Origin: Zygnema circumcarinatum
Taxonomy: Eukaryota > Streptophyta > Zygnematophyceae > Zygnematales > Zygnemataceae
DNA length: 64,000 nucleotides
NCBI GenBank assembly: GCA_037447605.1
Contig: CM074808.1
Span: 978,345 to 1,042,344 of the forward strand
Direction: 5' to 3'
Shown here: positions 23,216 through 34,314 of the stretch, one piece after another
Layout: each line of letters starts with the position of its first letter
How positions within the stretch are numbered: position 1 is the first letter of the stretch
Translations under genes and position numbers: made by a program
The notes under the pieces: model-generated
What the model saw: only the letters and a program-made list of their open reading frames with translations
Database searches by the model: none
Told to the model about the DNA's origin: nothing

Positions 23216-25540
23216 TCGGGTATGACTGTTCAAGCTAATTGTGCTCCTGAAATGCTCCAATAGCATCACTTGGTAAACGAATTCTGAAAATAAAGCTAGT
23301 TTAAGTAGAATGTCTAGGCCAGAATGAAGCGCATTAAAAACCAAGAGTGTTCAACTCTCGTCAGGTGCAATACCTAGTTCGGGAAAACTCATATTTTTGG
23401 GCCAAAAGCAATAGAAATAAGTTGTAGATGTCGAGATGTCTGAATCAGTAGGCAAACTGTTTGTCTCCAATAGCAGAGTGTTTACCCAAAGTGATGTATT
23501 TTGGTAACGCTTGTAAAGCCTAGCAGGTTTATGGGTTATACAACTTGTCTGTATCCAGAACAGTGAGCAGTGAACAGTGAGTTTGTTCTCCTCCCATGCC
23601 AGCTCTCCACTCACATACATCTAGCTTAACTCCTCAACAACCTTCAGTTGTACTTGCCTTGTTAGCTGGATTCTAGATTCGTGTATCTTTCTTCATTACC
23701 TGTTAATTTTGAACTTAAATTTGCGAGATTCAGGTGTGACGTACGACTCAGAATGCCGGTCATTGTCTGAACCTAATATCCCCCGCTTACCCACTTCACC
23801 TTTCCTTTTTTATTGTTCTTACTTTCACCTCTTGTCGTTTGCACTGATGGCAGCCTTTTTCTTCTGCCAGTCTGGTTAATGGCCATTTAGCCGGTGTTCT
23901 GCGCTTCCTGCAGGCCATACTGACTCGTCACAATAGTTGTAGTTTGATTCTAGAAAGGAGCAAATAGCAGTCATATCTGCAAGACGACTATCTGACCTTA
24001 TGTGTCTCCATTTCTGGTGCCCACGCATCTATTGGAATCTATCAAGCATGCTGCTGTCCCTTTGTTCGTTCCCTCCTCCTCTTCGCACCTCACAGCTCCT
24101 GTCATCTCCTCCTCTTCCACTTTCCCCTCAGCACCCCCCTTTCTCTTACACTCCGTTCCCCCTCCCCCCCTTCTCCATTTCCCTCCCCCCTTTCCTCTCT
24201 TTCTCTCCTTCTACCCCCTCGCCAGGCCTCTTATTCTCCACCGGCCTCTCTTTCCCCCCTCCCCTTTGTCCTTTTTTTTTCCCCACAATTTCCCTTCCAT
24301 TCCTCTCCCTCCTGTCTCTCCCTCTCGCTCTCTCTCGTTGGCCTGTGAGGCTGTCTCGTGTGCAGTGGTAAGCCTACGTGTTACACTTCTATGGTCGCAT
24401 CTTGTGCGCTTGTTAAGGCTATCAGACAGTTCCTTTCAGTCATCTCCTTTCACGAAACACATCATTCTCTTTCTCATTCTCGTAGGGTCTTTTGGCCCAT
24501 GGATTCGTTTCCCTCTTACCTTCTTGGGTTTTGACAACTGGTCCAACACGTTTACCTTGAATAATGTCAGGAGGCACACTTGCACTATTGCCCATGTCAT
24601 AGCGTGCCCGTGCATCAGCAGCTTTGCCACACTTCGCGCTTTTTTTTTCGTAAGCCATACTAGCCACATCCCTGAAGAGTTCCAATGTCGTCTTGATGAT
24701 CAACTTGTGCAATTTCTTACAGCTTGGACGATTAGATTGCGAACAATCTGTGGTTGGCTGTGCAATGGTTCCCAACGACTGCCAAGTTCTGAAACAAAGC
24801 ATTGGCAACAGTCGGCTAAGTGTGTTGCCAATGGTTTGTAACCATTGAGTGCAACGCGCGCAACCCTTGCAACGCCTGGTGGATCCGCTAATCAACGGGT
24901 GGATCTGCAAACAATTGGCGATGGTTACCTTTTCCTGCCCCGACAACCACTGCTGGTTGCTATCCATGCCAATTTTTTTATTCAATGGCAGCCCCTAACG
25001 ATTGAGCCGTTGCCAACGCCGACCAATCATCACAGCCCACGTCAAAATGTGTTGGCACACGGGAAGACCGGATTGGTTCCGTGTACCGCATCGACGGCCA
25101 CCGCGCCACCTCACCTGCCTCGAACCTTTGCCCCCTCCCCTGGTCAGAAGAAATAATTTGAAAGATGATTTATAAACATAATATATTACACTTTTTATAT
25201 CCCACCTCCCGCAACCAACGCCCATCCCATTTCCCCCCATGGCCCCCACCGGAACCCATCCCATACCTTCCCATTCCAACCCCGCGCTACCGCCGCCAGA
25301 GGCCGCTCCCGTCCGGAGGCGCCGCCCGCCCAGGGCCCCGCACCCGCCCGGCGCCCAATTATCGGCCCTTTTGGCATTTTCGACTCGCCCCATCGGTCCC
25401 GCCGTGACGTCACGGAGGTGGCGGAGTGGTTTGTCTGCCAGAGATTGATCCATGCTGACGTAACCACGCGACAGGACGTTTGTCATACTTATGGAAGGTT
25501 TAAAGGTAGCTTTTGAACTTTGTCGCTTTTGGAAATACTC
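23216..25540. other. Noncoding region with CT-rich tract 24060-24345
   Basis: No gene was recognised in 2.3 kb. A strong polypyrimidine tract (24060-24345) makes the long frame at 24002-24841 uninformative. From about 24640 to 25060 short motifs such as TTGCCAA and AACGATTG recur, including a palindrome CAATGGTTTGTAACCATTG at about 24829, which suggests an old repeat. From 25200 the sequence is CG-rich and leads to the promoter of the next gene. Confidence 0.45.
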
Positions 25541-26045
25541 TCCACGTGGCAGTCAAACATTGGCTTGAAACAAACAACTTTGGACCATGACGTCAAGTTT
25601 TTCACTTTGCCACCAAAATGACAAACGAGTCACAGAACGACAATAGTCAAAATGACAAAATGTCGTTGTTGCCAGGCAGCAACAAATGAGTAGCTGACGT
25701 CACCCTGTCGAGATCCGTCCGCTGCCAATCGCAGTTTCTCCACGTGGCAGGACCTCCTCGTCATTGGCACGTGCGAATCTCCCTCGCCACTTGCCACCCG
25801 CCCCCGCAGGACGCGGGCGGCCGCCACCTGGCCGTCCGGTCGCCACCTGGCCGTCCGGTCGCCACCGTCCGTACAGTTTCAACGGTCGTCGTTATCGTTG
25901 ACTCACTGACGCGGCCCGCCGCCCGGGGCGTGTTCTGGAGCGCCCGTTGACCGCCACGTGGTAGGACGTCCCCACGTGGTGGCCGCTTTCGTCCTCCGCC
26001 GACCCCAGCGCCAATTCGGGCAGCAACTGGGTTCCACGTGGCAGG
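25540..26045. promoter_or_regulatory. Cluster of CACGTGG (G-box/ABRE-like) boxes upstream of the PPase-like gene
   Basis: Five CACGTG cores lie at about 25543, 25741, 25954, 25973 and 26034; four of the five are followed by GG plus C or T, and three are the same CCACGTGGCA. Such boxes bind plant bZIP (GBF/ABF) and bHLH factors. They sit 370-870 bp upstream of the likely ATG at 26409. TGACGTCA-like elements (about 25590 and 25695) are also present. A bZIP factor gene lies at 42756-46803, but a direct regulatory link is only a possibility. Confidence 0.6.
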
Positions 26046-26274
26046 CCGTACGGCCGACCGAGCGCCCGGGCCGCCCAGCGGGCCGAGGACCGCCGCCGGC
26101 CGGCCAATCATTGGCCGCCCTCGCGGGCTTCGCACGTGCGACGAATGCACGCGCATCTGTTTGTCGCACGGGCCATGCGACGCCGTAACTGCGATGTCGC
26201 ACACCCCCGTGCGACAAAAGGCAGGTGCGCGCGGCGGCGGCGCGCGGATCGCCGGCGGCTGAAGGCACGAGCGG

Positions 26275-26395
26275 GAGAGGGAGAGGGAGCGGGAGTGGGA
26301 GTGGGAGTGGGAGTGGGAGAGGGAGAGGGAGAGGGGGAAAGGGGGAGAGAGGGAGCAGGAGAGGGAGAGGGAGAGAGAGGGAGCGCGGAAGACCT
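26275..26395. repeat. GGGAGA/GGGAGTG repeat in PPase-like 5' leader
   Basis: About 120 bp of GGGAGA, GGGAGC and GGGAGTG units precede the chosen start codon of the next gene. The frame stays open through it (Gly-Glu/Gly-Val repeats), so an upstream start at 26136 is formally possible but unlikely. Confidence 0.8.
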
Positions 26396-26408
26396 TCTCC
26401 ACGAAGGG

Positions 26409-29400
26409 ATGTGTCCCTCTAAGTTTGAGGCCATGGCTGCCACGAGCCTCCCTTCCACTCTGCCTCCTGCATGCCGAGATCCCAATGCCCACATCCTCTG
26501 CCGCACGCAGCCTCCATGGAGCGTTGTCGAACACGGCACGGCCGGCCAAAAAGACCACCGCCTGCTCCTCCTGGACGGCCAGGGCCGCCACGTGTCGCCC
26601 TGGCACGGCGTCTCCCTCTATGCCGCCTCCAACCTCGTCCACATGACCTGCAAGACGCCACGTGGCAGCTCCGCAGCGTACGAAGTCGCCCCCGACGAGG
26701 AGCTCCAGCCCCTCCGTCCGCGCCGCTCGAACCCTAATTTCCGGCGCGCGTGTCCATGGAACCTCGGCCTTTTGCCGCAGACGTGGGCCAGCGCCGCCGC
26801 GCAGGGCCATGGCGGCCTTCCGTACGACGGGCGGCCGCTGGAGGTGGTCGAGATCGGGCGGCGGACGGCGCAGAGAGGGCGGCCGTACGCCGTGCGCCTT
26901 CTGGGAACCTTCGCGCTCGTGGAGGAGGAGGGGCCAAGAATTTCCTGGAAGGTGCTCGCCATCGCCGTGGATGACGTCATGGCGGACAAGCTCCGCTCGG
27001 TGGAGAGTGTGAGTCGGGAGATGCCCGGAACGCTCGAACACGTGCGGGAGTGGCTTCGCACGTGCGAGTGCTTGGGACCTGGTAAGGCTTTCGAATGAAT
27101 TAGAGTTGTCTTGGTTAAGAAAAAAGGAAAAGTTTCATAAGTGTTTTTTGTAAGATTTTTGGTTTATGGGTTTTGGTGGAGTTTAAAGTGGTTAAAGTGG
27201 CTGATTTTTGTAAGTTTGGGGAGGAGGGAATGTTCAGGTGACAAGTTCCGGAAATTTGGGTTCAACGAGCGCGCAGTTGAAGGGCAAATTTTGTCCACTC
27301 TCGTTTCGCAGACGCACACGTCGTGGCACGCTCTCCCACACCACCGGAAACCTCTCTCTCCCACTTCCCTCTCTCCCACTTATCTCTCTTCCACTTCTCT
27401 CTCTCCCACTTACCTCTCGTCCACTTCTCTCTCTCCCTCGTCTCCCTCTCCCTCTCCTCTCCCTCCCTCTCCTCTTCCTCCCGCTGTGGCGTACACAGAA
27501 GCGTGGAACGCCCAAAAATTGCATCTCAAGAAGCACCCAGCTGTGCCCCTATCTCCCTCCTCGACAGAAGCTGCTCACACAAATTTTCCTAAACAGAAAA
27601 AAGAGGCAGAGTGTGGCTCTACCATAGTGAGAGAAAACAACATAATGTTGGGAGGAGCGGAGTCGGGAAACTCCACTCCAGGGCGGGAAGAGCGACTACG
27701 GTGGCCTGCATTCTTCAGAGTGCATGTGAACTCTGTTACTGAGTTAAAACTGAACACGGAGATTGGAGCAGACGCAGCTGGGAGGCAGAGAAACCACGAG
27801 AAGAATGGCGAGAGTTTCTCCTTTATGAGGAAGGTGTTCAAGTTGCCCTTCAGATTGGGCCGATCAGCGGGAGATAGAGGAGGTAGGACGAGTGGTCCTG
27901 TAGGAGGGCGCATATTGAGAGCATCTTCTGTGCCAGAGAAGGTGCTCCAAGGGATCAGCCATGGCTTCCAGGAGGCGGATTTGGGGGCATTTCGGCGATG
28001 GAATTCAGATGATGACAACTTGAGAAGTTCGATGTCGAAGGGGAGGAGGCGATCCTTGAGTGCACTGTCGCCTCCGAGTAGCTTAGAGGGGGATAGTTTG
28101 GAGGAGAGCAAGGGAGAAAGTCTGAAGGAAAGCAGAGAGGACGAGGTTGGGGGGGGTGCTGAAGTGAGGGAGGAGGAGAGGGATGGAGATGGGGGGCTCA
28201 TGGAGAAGGAAAAGTCACTGAAAGTGACGGAGGACATGGCTATGGCTATGGATTCTTTTTCAACTTTGGGCGTTGAAGAAACTAGCGGAAACCACGTACC
28301 TTCTCTCAGTGGCTCTGATCAGTTCGTGAGAGTGAAAGAATCTCCTTCTATTGCGAGTTCGGAGGAAAGAAACTCGTCCTCTGAGAGCCTGGAAGGTTCA
28401 TCCATGGCGGCAGATAGAAGCAGCAAAGAATCGGAGAAGGAGAAGGAAGAGAGCCATGTGGAGGCTGAACTCCCTACGGAGGTAGAGGAGGATCTGGTCT
28501 TAGACGACGAGATTCCGATAGCGAGAGTGGTAGAGGGTGACTTTCCCCCTCCGCCTCCCCCTCCCTTTGACTCAAAGGGCCCAAAGGGCGGCCGCCAGGT
28601 CTCCTTCAACAACATCGTCCAAGTGTTGACCTTCAATCCTTCTCACGAGGAAATTCCCTTAGCGGCTCCGGTCACCTCGACGGCACCTCCATCCATTATT
28701 CCCTTTCCAAGGGCCGGCGGAGAGAGCAAAGAGAACAATATGAGGAAGCCGAAGGTGAACGAGAAAAGCTTCGGAGGAGGTCCCACTCATTTCCCTTCCT
28801 CGTGGCCTCCTGCTGCTGCTTCGGCGGCGAAGGGGCACCCTCACAAAGGCCATATCGTGCTGATGAGCCGCAACGGAGCTCCGCAGAGAGTGGGGGGGGG
28901 AGGGAAGACATGGACCCAAGAAGGGTTTTTGCCGCCGAAGCCACCGATACCTCCAAAGGCTCAGGAGTTTCCACGAGCGAGTTCGCCTCGGTCGAGTCTA
29001 AGTCCCACAAACGTGCCCTCGGGGGAGAGTCTGCTATGGAAGCAGATGCAAGGGCAGGGGCAGTTTTCAGGGCAGGCGAAGCCCAGGCTCTCTCCAAGAG
29101 GGATTGACAGCGGCAGCCGCAAGCTCGTGATAAAGACAGCCTTGAAGAGGGCGGAAGGGGGGTTGGGTTTTCAGGGGGCGAGCGATATTGGGTGGGTGGA
29201 GGAGAGGCCCTCCCTAGGCTTGCTGCCGTTTGTGGAGGATTCGGACCTGTACTCGTGCTCCGCCAGCGAGGAGAGCTCGCCGAGGTCGCCGGAATCCCCC
29301 AGTCCCTTGACCCTTTCACCGAGAAATTCCTCACACGGAATGGCGGCCGTGCATCCCATCGCTTTTGCCGCTGTTTCGGGCTTTGCCCTGCCTGGAATGG

Positions 29401-29411
29401 CTGGCTTGTAG
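26409..29411 (+). CDS. Pyrophosphatase-fold protein with degenerate active site and long C-terminal extension, about 948 aa
   Basis: Exons 26409-27081 and 27238-29411 join in phase. Residues about 50-265 follow plastid soluble family-I inorganic pyrophosphatase (Arabidopsis PPA6 type): SPWHGVSLYAASNLVHMTC, NLGLLPQTW, PLEVVEIG, ISWKVLAIAVDD, MPGTLEHVREWL, then FRKFGFNERAVEGQILSTLV. Catalytic positions are largely lost: the D-x-D-x-x-D triad reads D-G-R-P-L-E, the EIPK glutamate is K, the AKxE lysine is A, the NYG tyrosine is L, and the YK pair near the end is CE. Hydrolysis is unlikely. After the fold come about 680 residues rich in S/P/E, including acidic runs, a proline block (PPPPPPP), and GGRQVSFNNIV at 675-685. 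The pyrimidine-rich 27350-27490 could hide a short intron. Start alternatives: 26409 or 26433. The extension has no recognised domain. Confidence 0.75.
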
Positions 29412-30063
29412 ACTGCAGTTAACAAGGAGAGGGTTTATGCGTTTATTTATTCGATTTATTCTATCCTTTTTAAAGTAAGAGAGATTACTATCTCTTCTTA
29501 CCGTCAAACTCCGATGTATTTGTTCACTAATACCGATCCTTAACTCGCAAACGGAGCTAGAAACTCTTTCGTAGGATAATACCTTTTTTGTACAGGAATG
29601 TATGGTAGGTGTGAGGTAGTAACTGAGAGGACATAGAGCGAAGCTTGACTCCTGTAAAATCAAGGGATAACACGAACATGTGCACGACAATCGTTTTTCT
29701 TCTCGTTCGGGTGTCGTGTGTGACCGCATTAGCGTGCCTTGGACAGGGGGGTAATCCGGGCACGGATTGCTTGTGGTTCGTTTCCAACCAATGCAAATGC
29801 TTAGCTCGTTGCAAACCGTTAAAAGAATGAAACTCAGACGACGTGTATATAAAATTGAATTAAGTTTGAAACCACACTCCTTTGTAAGGATACCTCCACC
29901 GTCTATCCTATATGTAAGGTTGAAACCACTCACAAAGCAGATAAAGCTCACACATGTTGGAAATTACGTGTAGTAACTGTACAGTTCTCAGTGCCCTTGT
30001 TCCTCCTATACAAAGCGCCCTGACGAGGATCGTCTCGTCCTATAGAAAGCAGGGCGCCTGCAG
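29412..30063. other. Intergenic, convergent 3' ends
   Basis: 650 bp between the convergent PPase-like and TPR genes; short frames only. No feature recognised. Confidence 0.5.
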
Positions 30064-33000
30064 TCACGCAAAGATGCGGCCTAGTCGCACATCGATGACG
30101 CTGTACCTGTGCACGGAGGCACATTCGTTTCCCTGAAAGAGGTCGAGGGGGCCATGCTTCCCCTCCGCAGCATTTCCATGTGCGAGGACCTCTTCCAGGG
30201 GCCTAAGTCCCCTCCACTGCCGCTTCGCAGATTCCATAAGGCGCTCAGCTTCAGAGCTTCGGTTGGAGGCCAAGCCAACCACCTCCGCAAGGCGGGCTGC
30301 AGGGTGGCACGCATGGATGGGGAATGATGGTAAAGAGGGGGGGCGATCTCTTTTTTTAAGGGATTAGGCCAAGCAAACTCAAACCAGCTCAATGCTGAGA
30401 ATAACGGTGGGACAGGACAGGGAGGAAATAGACTTCACCTTGTGTTAGCGACTTCAAGTGTGCCATGTCCAGGGGATCGCTTGCTTCTGCAAGGCGCAAC
30501 AATGGAGGGTGTAAGGTGATCGGCTAAAACAGTACAACATTTAACTTGTCTGCGTGATAGTTTTGTTGTGCAGGACTGATTACACAGCCGTGCTAGCAGG
30601 GCTGTGATGACAAAGGAACCACTTCCCGACACCTTCCTTCATTGCGAATCAGCGGTTCCAATCAAAGCATGAACTAGGAAGGCAGGCGGCAGCAACGGAG
30701 TGGGAATAAATCTTGTAGTAGGATTTTAGCATACACACCTTCAGGTTCAGCCTGTAACCTAACTCCCAGCAATTCCAAGGATCGTCGATACAGTCCCTGT
30801 TGCAAGGATGGCAGCCAATCCAACATAATCAGCTGACGGAAAAAGATTACTATGTGGCATCTAAACAAGTAAAAACTCTCTTGTCATAGGGATGCCATCA
30901 TACCTCGGCTACAATGCGATCACCCGAGCTCCTAGCCTTTGCCCTGCAGTTGTATACATGCGCAATGGTAGAAAGAACAGCCCCAACACGAATATGCTTG
31001 TCACCTGCATCTCAAGACATGGGTTGTTTTTACTGGCGGGAGAAAAAGCAGTTTCGAATTTCAAAATGCAACCGTAACTTCAAATTTCACCGCTTGACTT
31101 CGGCAAGATCCCGTAAACCTCAGAAATGCAATCAGGAAGGCCCGCCATTCTTTACCCCAAGGACGACAATGTACAGCCACTCTCATGGCCCAAACCACAA
31201 CCTTGGCACAAAAGAGCAAACTTACAATAAAGCAGGCCTAATTGCTGTACATCAACTAACTGCAACAAACTAGCTGATAGCTCATCATTCAACACTCAGA
31301 AAAAGATTGGGAACGTAAACCTTACCACTGATTTGCTCAGCGTGGTTTAGGGACTCTGTCAGCCGTTTCTCTGCTCCTTCAAAGTCTCTGCAGGAAAAAG
31401 TAACCCCTCGACACTACAGCATTCATTCTTTTCCCAAAAACAGCGTCTAATGGATTTCCTCGTCTGAGGATCAGTTGAACCCTCTCTCATGTGGAACATG
31501 CATGTATCCCAAACACAGGGTCTATTCCCAACGGCAATAGTCTCCAAAACCTTGTGAAGATAACACCAATGTGAATCGCTCCTATTGACGAAGCAAAGTG
31601 CTGTGGAGAACTTACCCTGAATGTGCTTCTAACTGGCCCAAGCCCGCCAAAGAGCCCATAATCACTTCCTTTGGAGCCATGGCTGCTGCTGCAACAGCTA
31701 AATAGGGTGGTCCGGTCTCCGCTTGTCTGGCAAGATGCAGAGCTCTTTCATAGAGTACTGAGGCATGTGACAAGCGACCATAGGAATGGCAGTGTTCGGC
31801 ATCGGCGAGGACTGCAGCAGCTGCAATCAAGATGACAAAGGCATGGATTGAATCATGACTGGACAAGCTACAACAAGGGTAAACACGAAGTGACAATGTG
31901 ACAAAACACCATCAATGAGCAATATGACTTACCTGATCCGTAGACAAAGTCTTCATTGAAGTTCTCTTGAAACGAATTAGCCTCGACAAAGATTCTTTCA
32001 GCTGCACACCAGCAAACAGGTTGTTCGTACCTTTCATAAATCCAAGTTAACAATGAATGATCAGTGGGTTCCTAACGAAAGCCTTGCTCTTATTTTCAGC
32101 ATCAATAATAATCCATACAGGCCATCCTTAACCTCATAGCCATCCTTTGGTTTGCTGACCTTACCAGTCTCCACATTTCCCCTCAGGTGCTCCGCAAACG
32201 CTAGTGCAGAGAAGGCACGGGATCTTAAAGCATGTGCTACTCCATCATCCCAGCCTTTTTCGCCTGCCGCAGTAGCAACTTGAACAGCATTGGTTGCATA
32301 TCTGATCGCTGCTGCATCCTGCAGGCAGAAAATGCAAGCTTTTCTTTACTCCCGGTGCCCCAAAGATGAGCTGGCTTGGCATTAAGCTGGTCTATTCTGA
32401 AGAGTCGATGACCAACTTTGCACCAGAAGGCATGGGACCACATTGATAGAGTTGACTGATCGAAATCCTTAAACTACTAGAGGCCTAAAACGAGATCAGC
32501 GCGCAATGCAGAACTATCGATGCCACCGACGACTGGATATTGAGTTTGATGAAGTACAACGCACAAAACTAGCAGCTAAGACGTCCTTCACAAAGTCCCA
32601 CACTCTGAATTGTGTAAAAAATTGGAATAATACGCATGAGCCAAGAGTGGGCCAGATTGTGGGACGGGATAACCTACATTGTTTCTACGAAGCGAGAGGC
32701 CCGAATGTGCCTCTCCAGCAGCAACTGTAAAGAAAGGACAGCTCAGGACAAAGGCCTGTTAGGATATTCCCAGTCACTAGGCCACTCACTTAAAACAAGC
32801 GATGGGAACTAGGGCGGAAAATACTTAATTAGCATGGACATGCTCCGTAAAGCACAATGCACCGATCGTCTCCAAACAATCGGGGCCATGCTTTTCTTGA
32901 ACGTATGCTATGACAATTGTTGTCTGCCTGACCTTGAACTTCCGGCGAAGCACCTTCCAAGGTACTTGCTTGCTCCAAAACGCGGAAAGCATCATCAAAA

Positions 33001-33960
33001 TTAGCCCTGCCAATAGCAAGTGAACCACAAGCATAAAGCATGCGACTAGCCAGGCGAGGAGCTAAAGCATAAACAGCAGTAGAATTTTCTGACAGAACTA
33101 TGTCGGTTTGAAAAGATTCCTGATACTTCTCAAATCCCAACAGAATAAAACAAAAACTCTCAAGAAATAACAGTCACCTGTCTGTATGGAGACTTGATAA
33201 AGCAAGCAACACCCTTCCAGCTGACGTTGCGCAGGTCTTTCCATCATTAACAAGGAAGGATAAACCATGTTCAAGTACACGAATTGCCTCAGCGCATCCT
33301 GCAACACGAGAAATGAGAAATGCTTAAATGACTGCTGTTGCTGCGTTCAAGTAGCACACGTTTCCAGCAAGCAGCGCCGGTCCAACAGCCTCCTTTACTA
33401 AAGCATTAATTACTTCATTCATATTCTACTCAGGATTAAACGAGGTGTTACTTGGACAGTAGATTGAATGATCGTCCGAGGTGTAGTGCTTTGCGAGACA
33501 AAACACCTTCAACTACGCCCATACCTTTCAGTCTATTCATCTCACTGTAGCGAATCATCTCGTCAGCCATCTGCTCTCCACCGTCCCAGCTGCCGTTGTT
33601 CGTCAGAACTGCTCGCGTGCCAAATTCCCTTGCACGACTGGCAAAGGGCATGTCCATAGCGTTCATCCCCGCCATATTTCCAGCTGATATCTTCTTTCCC
33701 GGGGAAAATAAGGTTCTCAAAGTAAAGGACATCGACAATCCTTCACTTTCGTTTGTCTTCGAATTTAACGAGCTTGCCAACCTACTGTCTTCTCGCACGC
33801 GGGAAGCTCCCGCCTGGTGTCTGGGGCTTGACGCTGCCGGGTACCGGCTCAAATCTCCAGCCATGGCTGTAATATTGGCAGCAACCTTTCTCGCCTGCTT
33901 CATAGGGGCCATGGCTCCAAGCCGCCTGCAAAGCTGGTTAAGCCGCACTCTCCCTGCCAA
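30064..33960 (-). CDS. Tetratricopeptide-repeat protein, probably organellar
   Basis: Exons, 5' to 3': 33960-33452, 33298-33178, about 33125-32933, 32724-32678, 32318-32165, 32001-31933, 31820-31616, 31387-31326, 31004-30904, 30832-30739, 30486-30439, 30296-30064. From 32933 downstream all junctions close in phase. TPR-like helices: CAEAIRVLEHGLSFLVNDG, ANFDDAFRVLEQASTLEGA, LSHASVLYERALHLARQAE, DFEGAEKRLTESLNHAEQ. The N-terminus (MAGRVRLNQLCRRLGAMAP) is basic, hydroxylated and free of acids, like a mitochondrial presequence. TPRs bind proteins; the partner is unknown. The join 33452/33298 and the join 33178/33125 do not keep frame with any GT-AG pair I could find, so a small exon or an error may be hidden there. 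No specific named family recognised. Confidence 0.7.
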
Positions 33961-34029
33961 CCGCAGTGCCCCAGCCTTTCAATGTTTCCCGTTGGCCGGC
34001 AGAAACCAAAGCGCAATTTCCTCTTCTCT

Positions 34030-34080
34030 CCTCTCCTCTCCCTCTCCCTCTCCCTCTCCCTCTCCCTCTCCCTCTCCCGC
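34030..34080. repeat. (CCCTCT)n tract in TPR gene upstream region
   Basis: About eight CCCTCT units 70-120 bp upstream of the minus-strand TPR start; CCACGTGGC lies at 34180, about 220 bp upstream. Confidence 0.7.
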
Positions 34081-34314
34081 TTTCGCCGGCGAGCAGCCTC
34101 CAGCGCGTCAGAAAGATGAGGGCGCGGCCGAGAAGGTCTTGGCTGCAACTTGCAAGAGGTCTCCTTGTCCACGGTGGAGCCACGTGGCAGGTAGCTTTCT
34201 TCCGTGTGAACGTATCCAGTATCGCGATCGGGACATTATCAGACCTGTTGAGGGTGGTGGCGTCGCATCTCGTGTTGATCGATTTGTTGATGATGCATTG
34301 GTTGAGGATTAGTC

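Noticed and set aside
24002-24841. 279-codon plus-strand frame
   Set aside because: Its first half is a polypyrimidine tract read as Pro/Ser/Leu/Phe, and the rest has no domain or splice pattern.
24820-25060. Repeated TTGCCAA/AACGATTG words suggesting a transposon
   Set aside because: No terminal inverted repeats or target duplication could be defined, so it is mentioned only as a possible old repeat.
25761-27041. 426-codon minus-strand frame
   Set aside because: It is antisense to the PPase-like exon and its GC-rich leader; the plus strand carries recognisable family sequence and the minus frame shows none.
27575-28919. Minus-strand frames opposite the PPase-like extension
   Set aside because: They are serine- and leucine-rich mirrors of the acidic, serine-rich plus-strand coding region.
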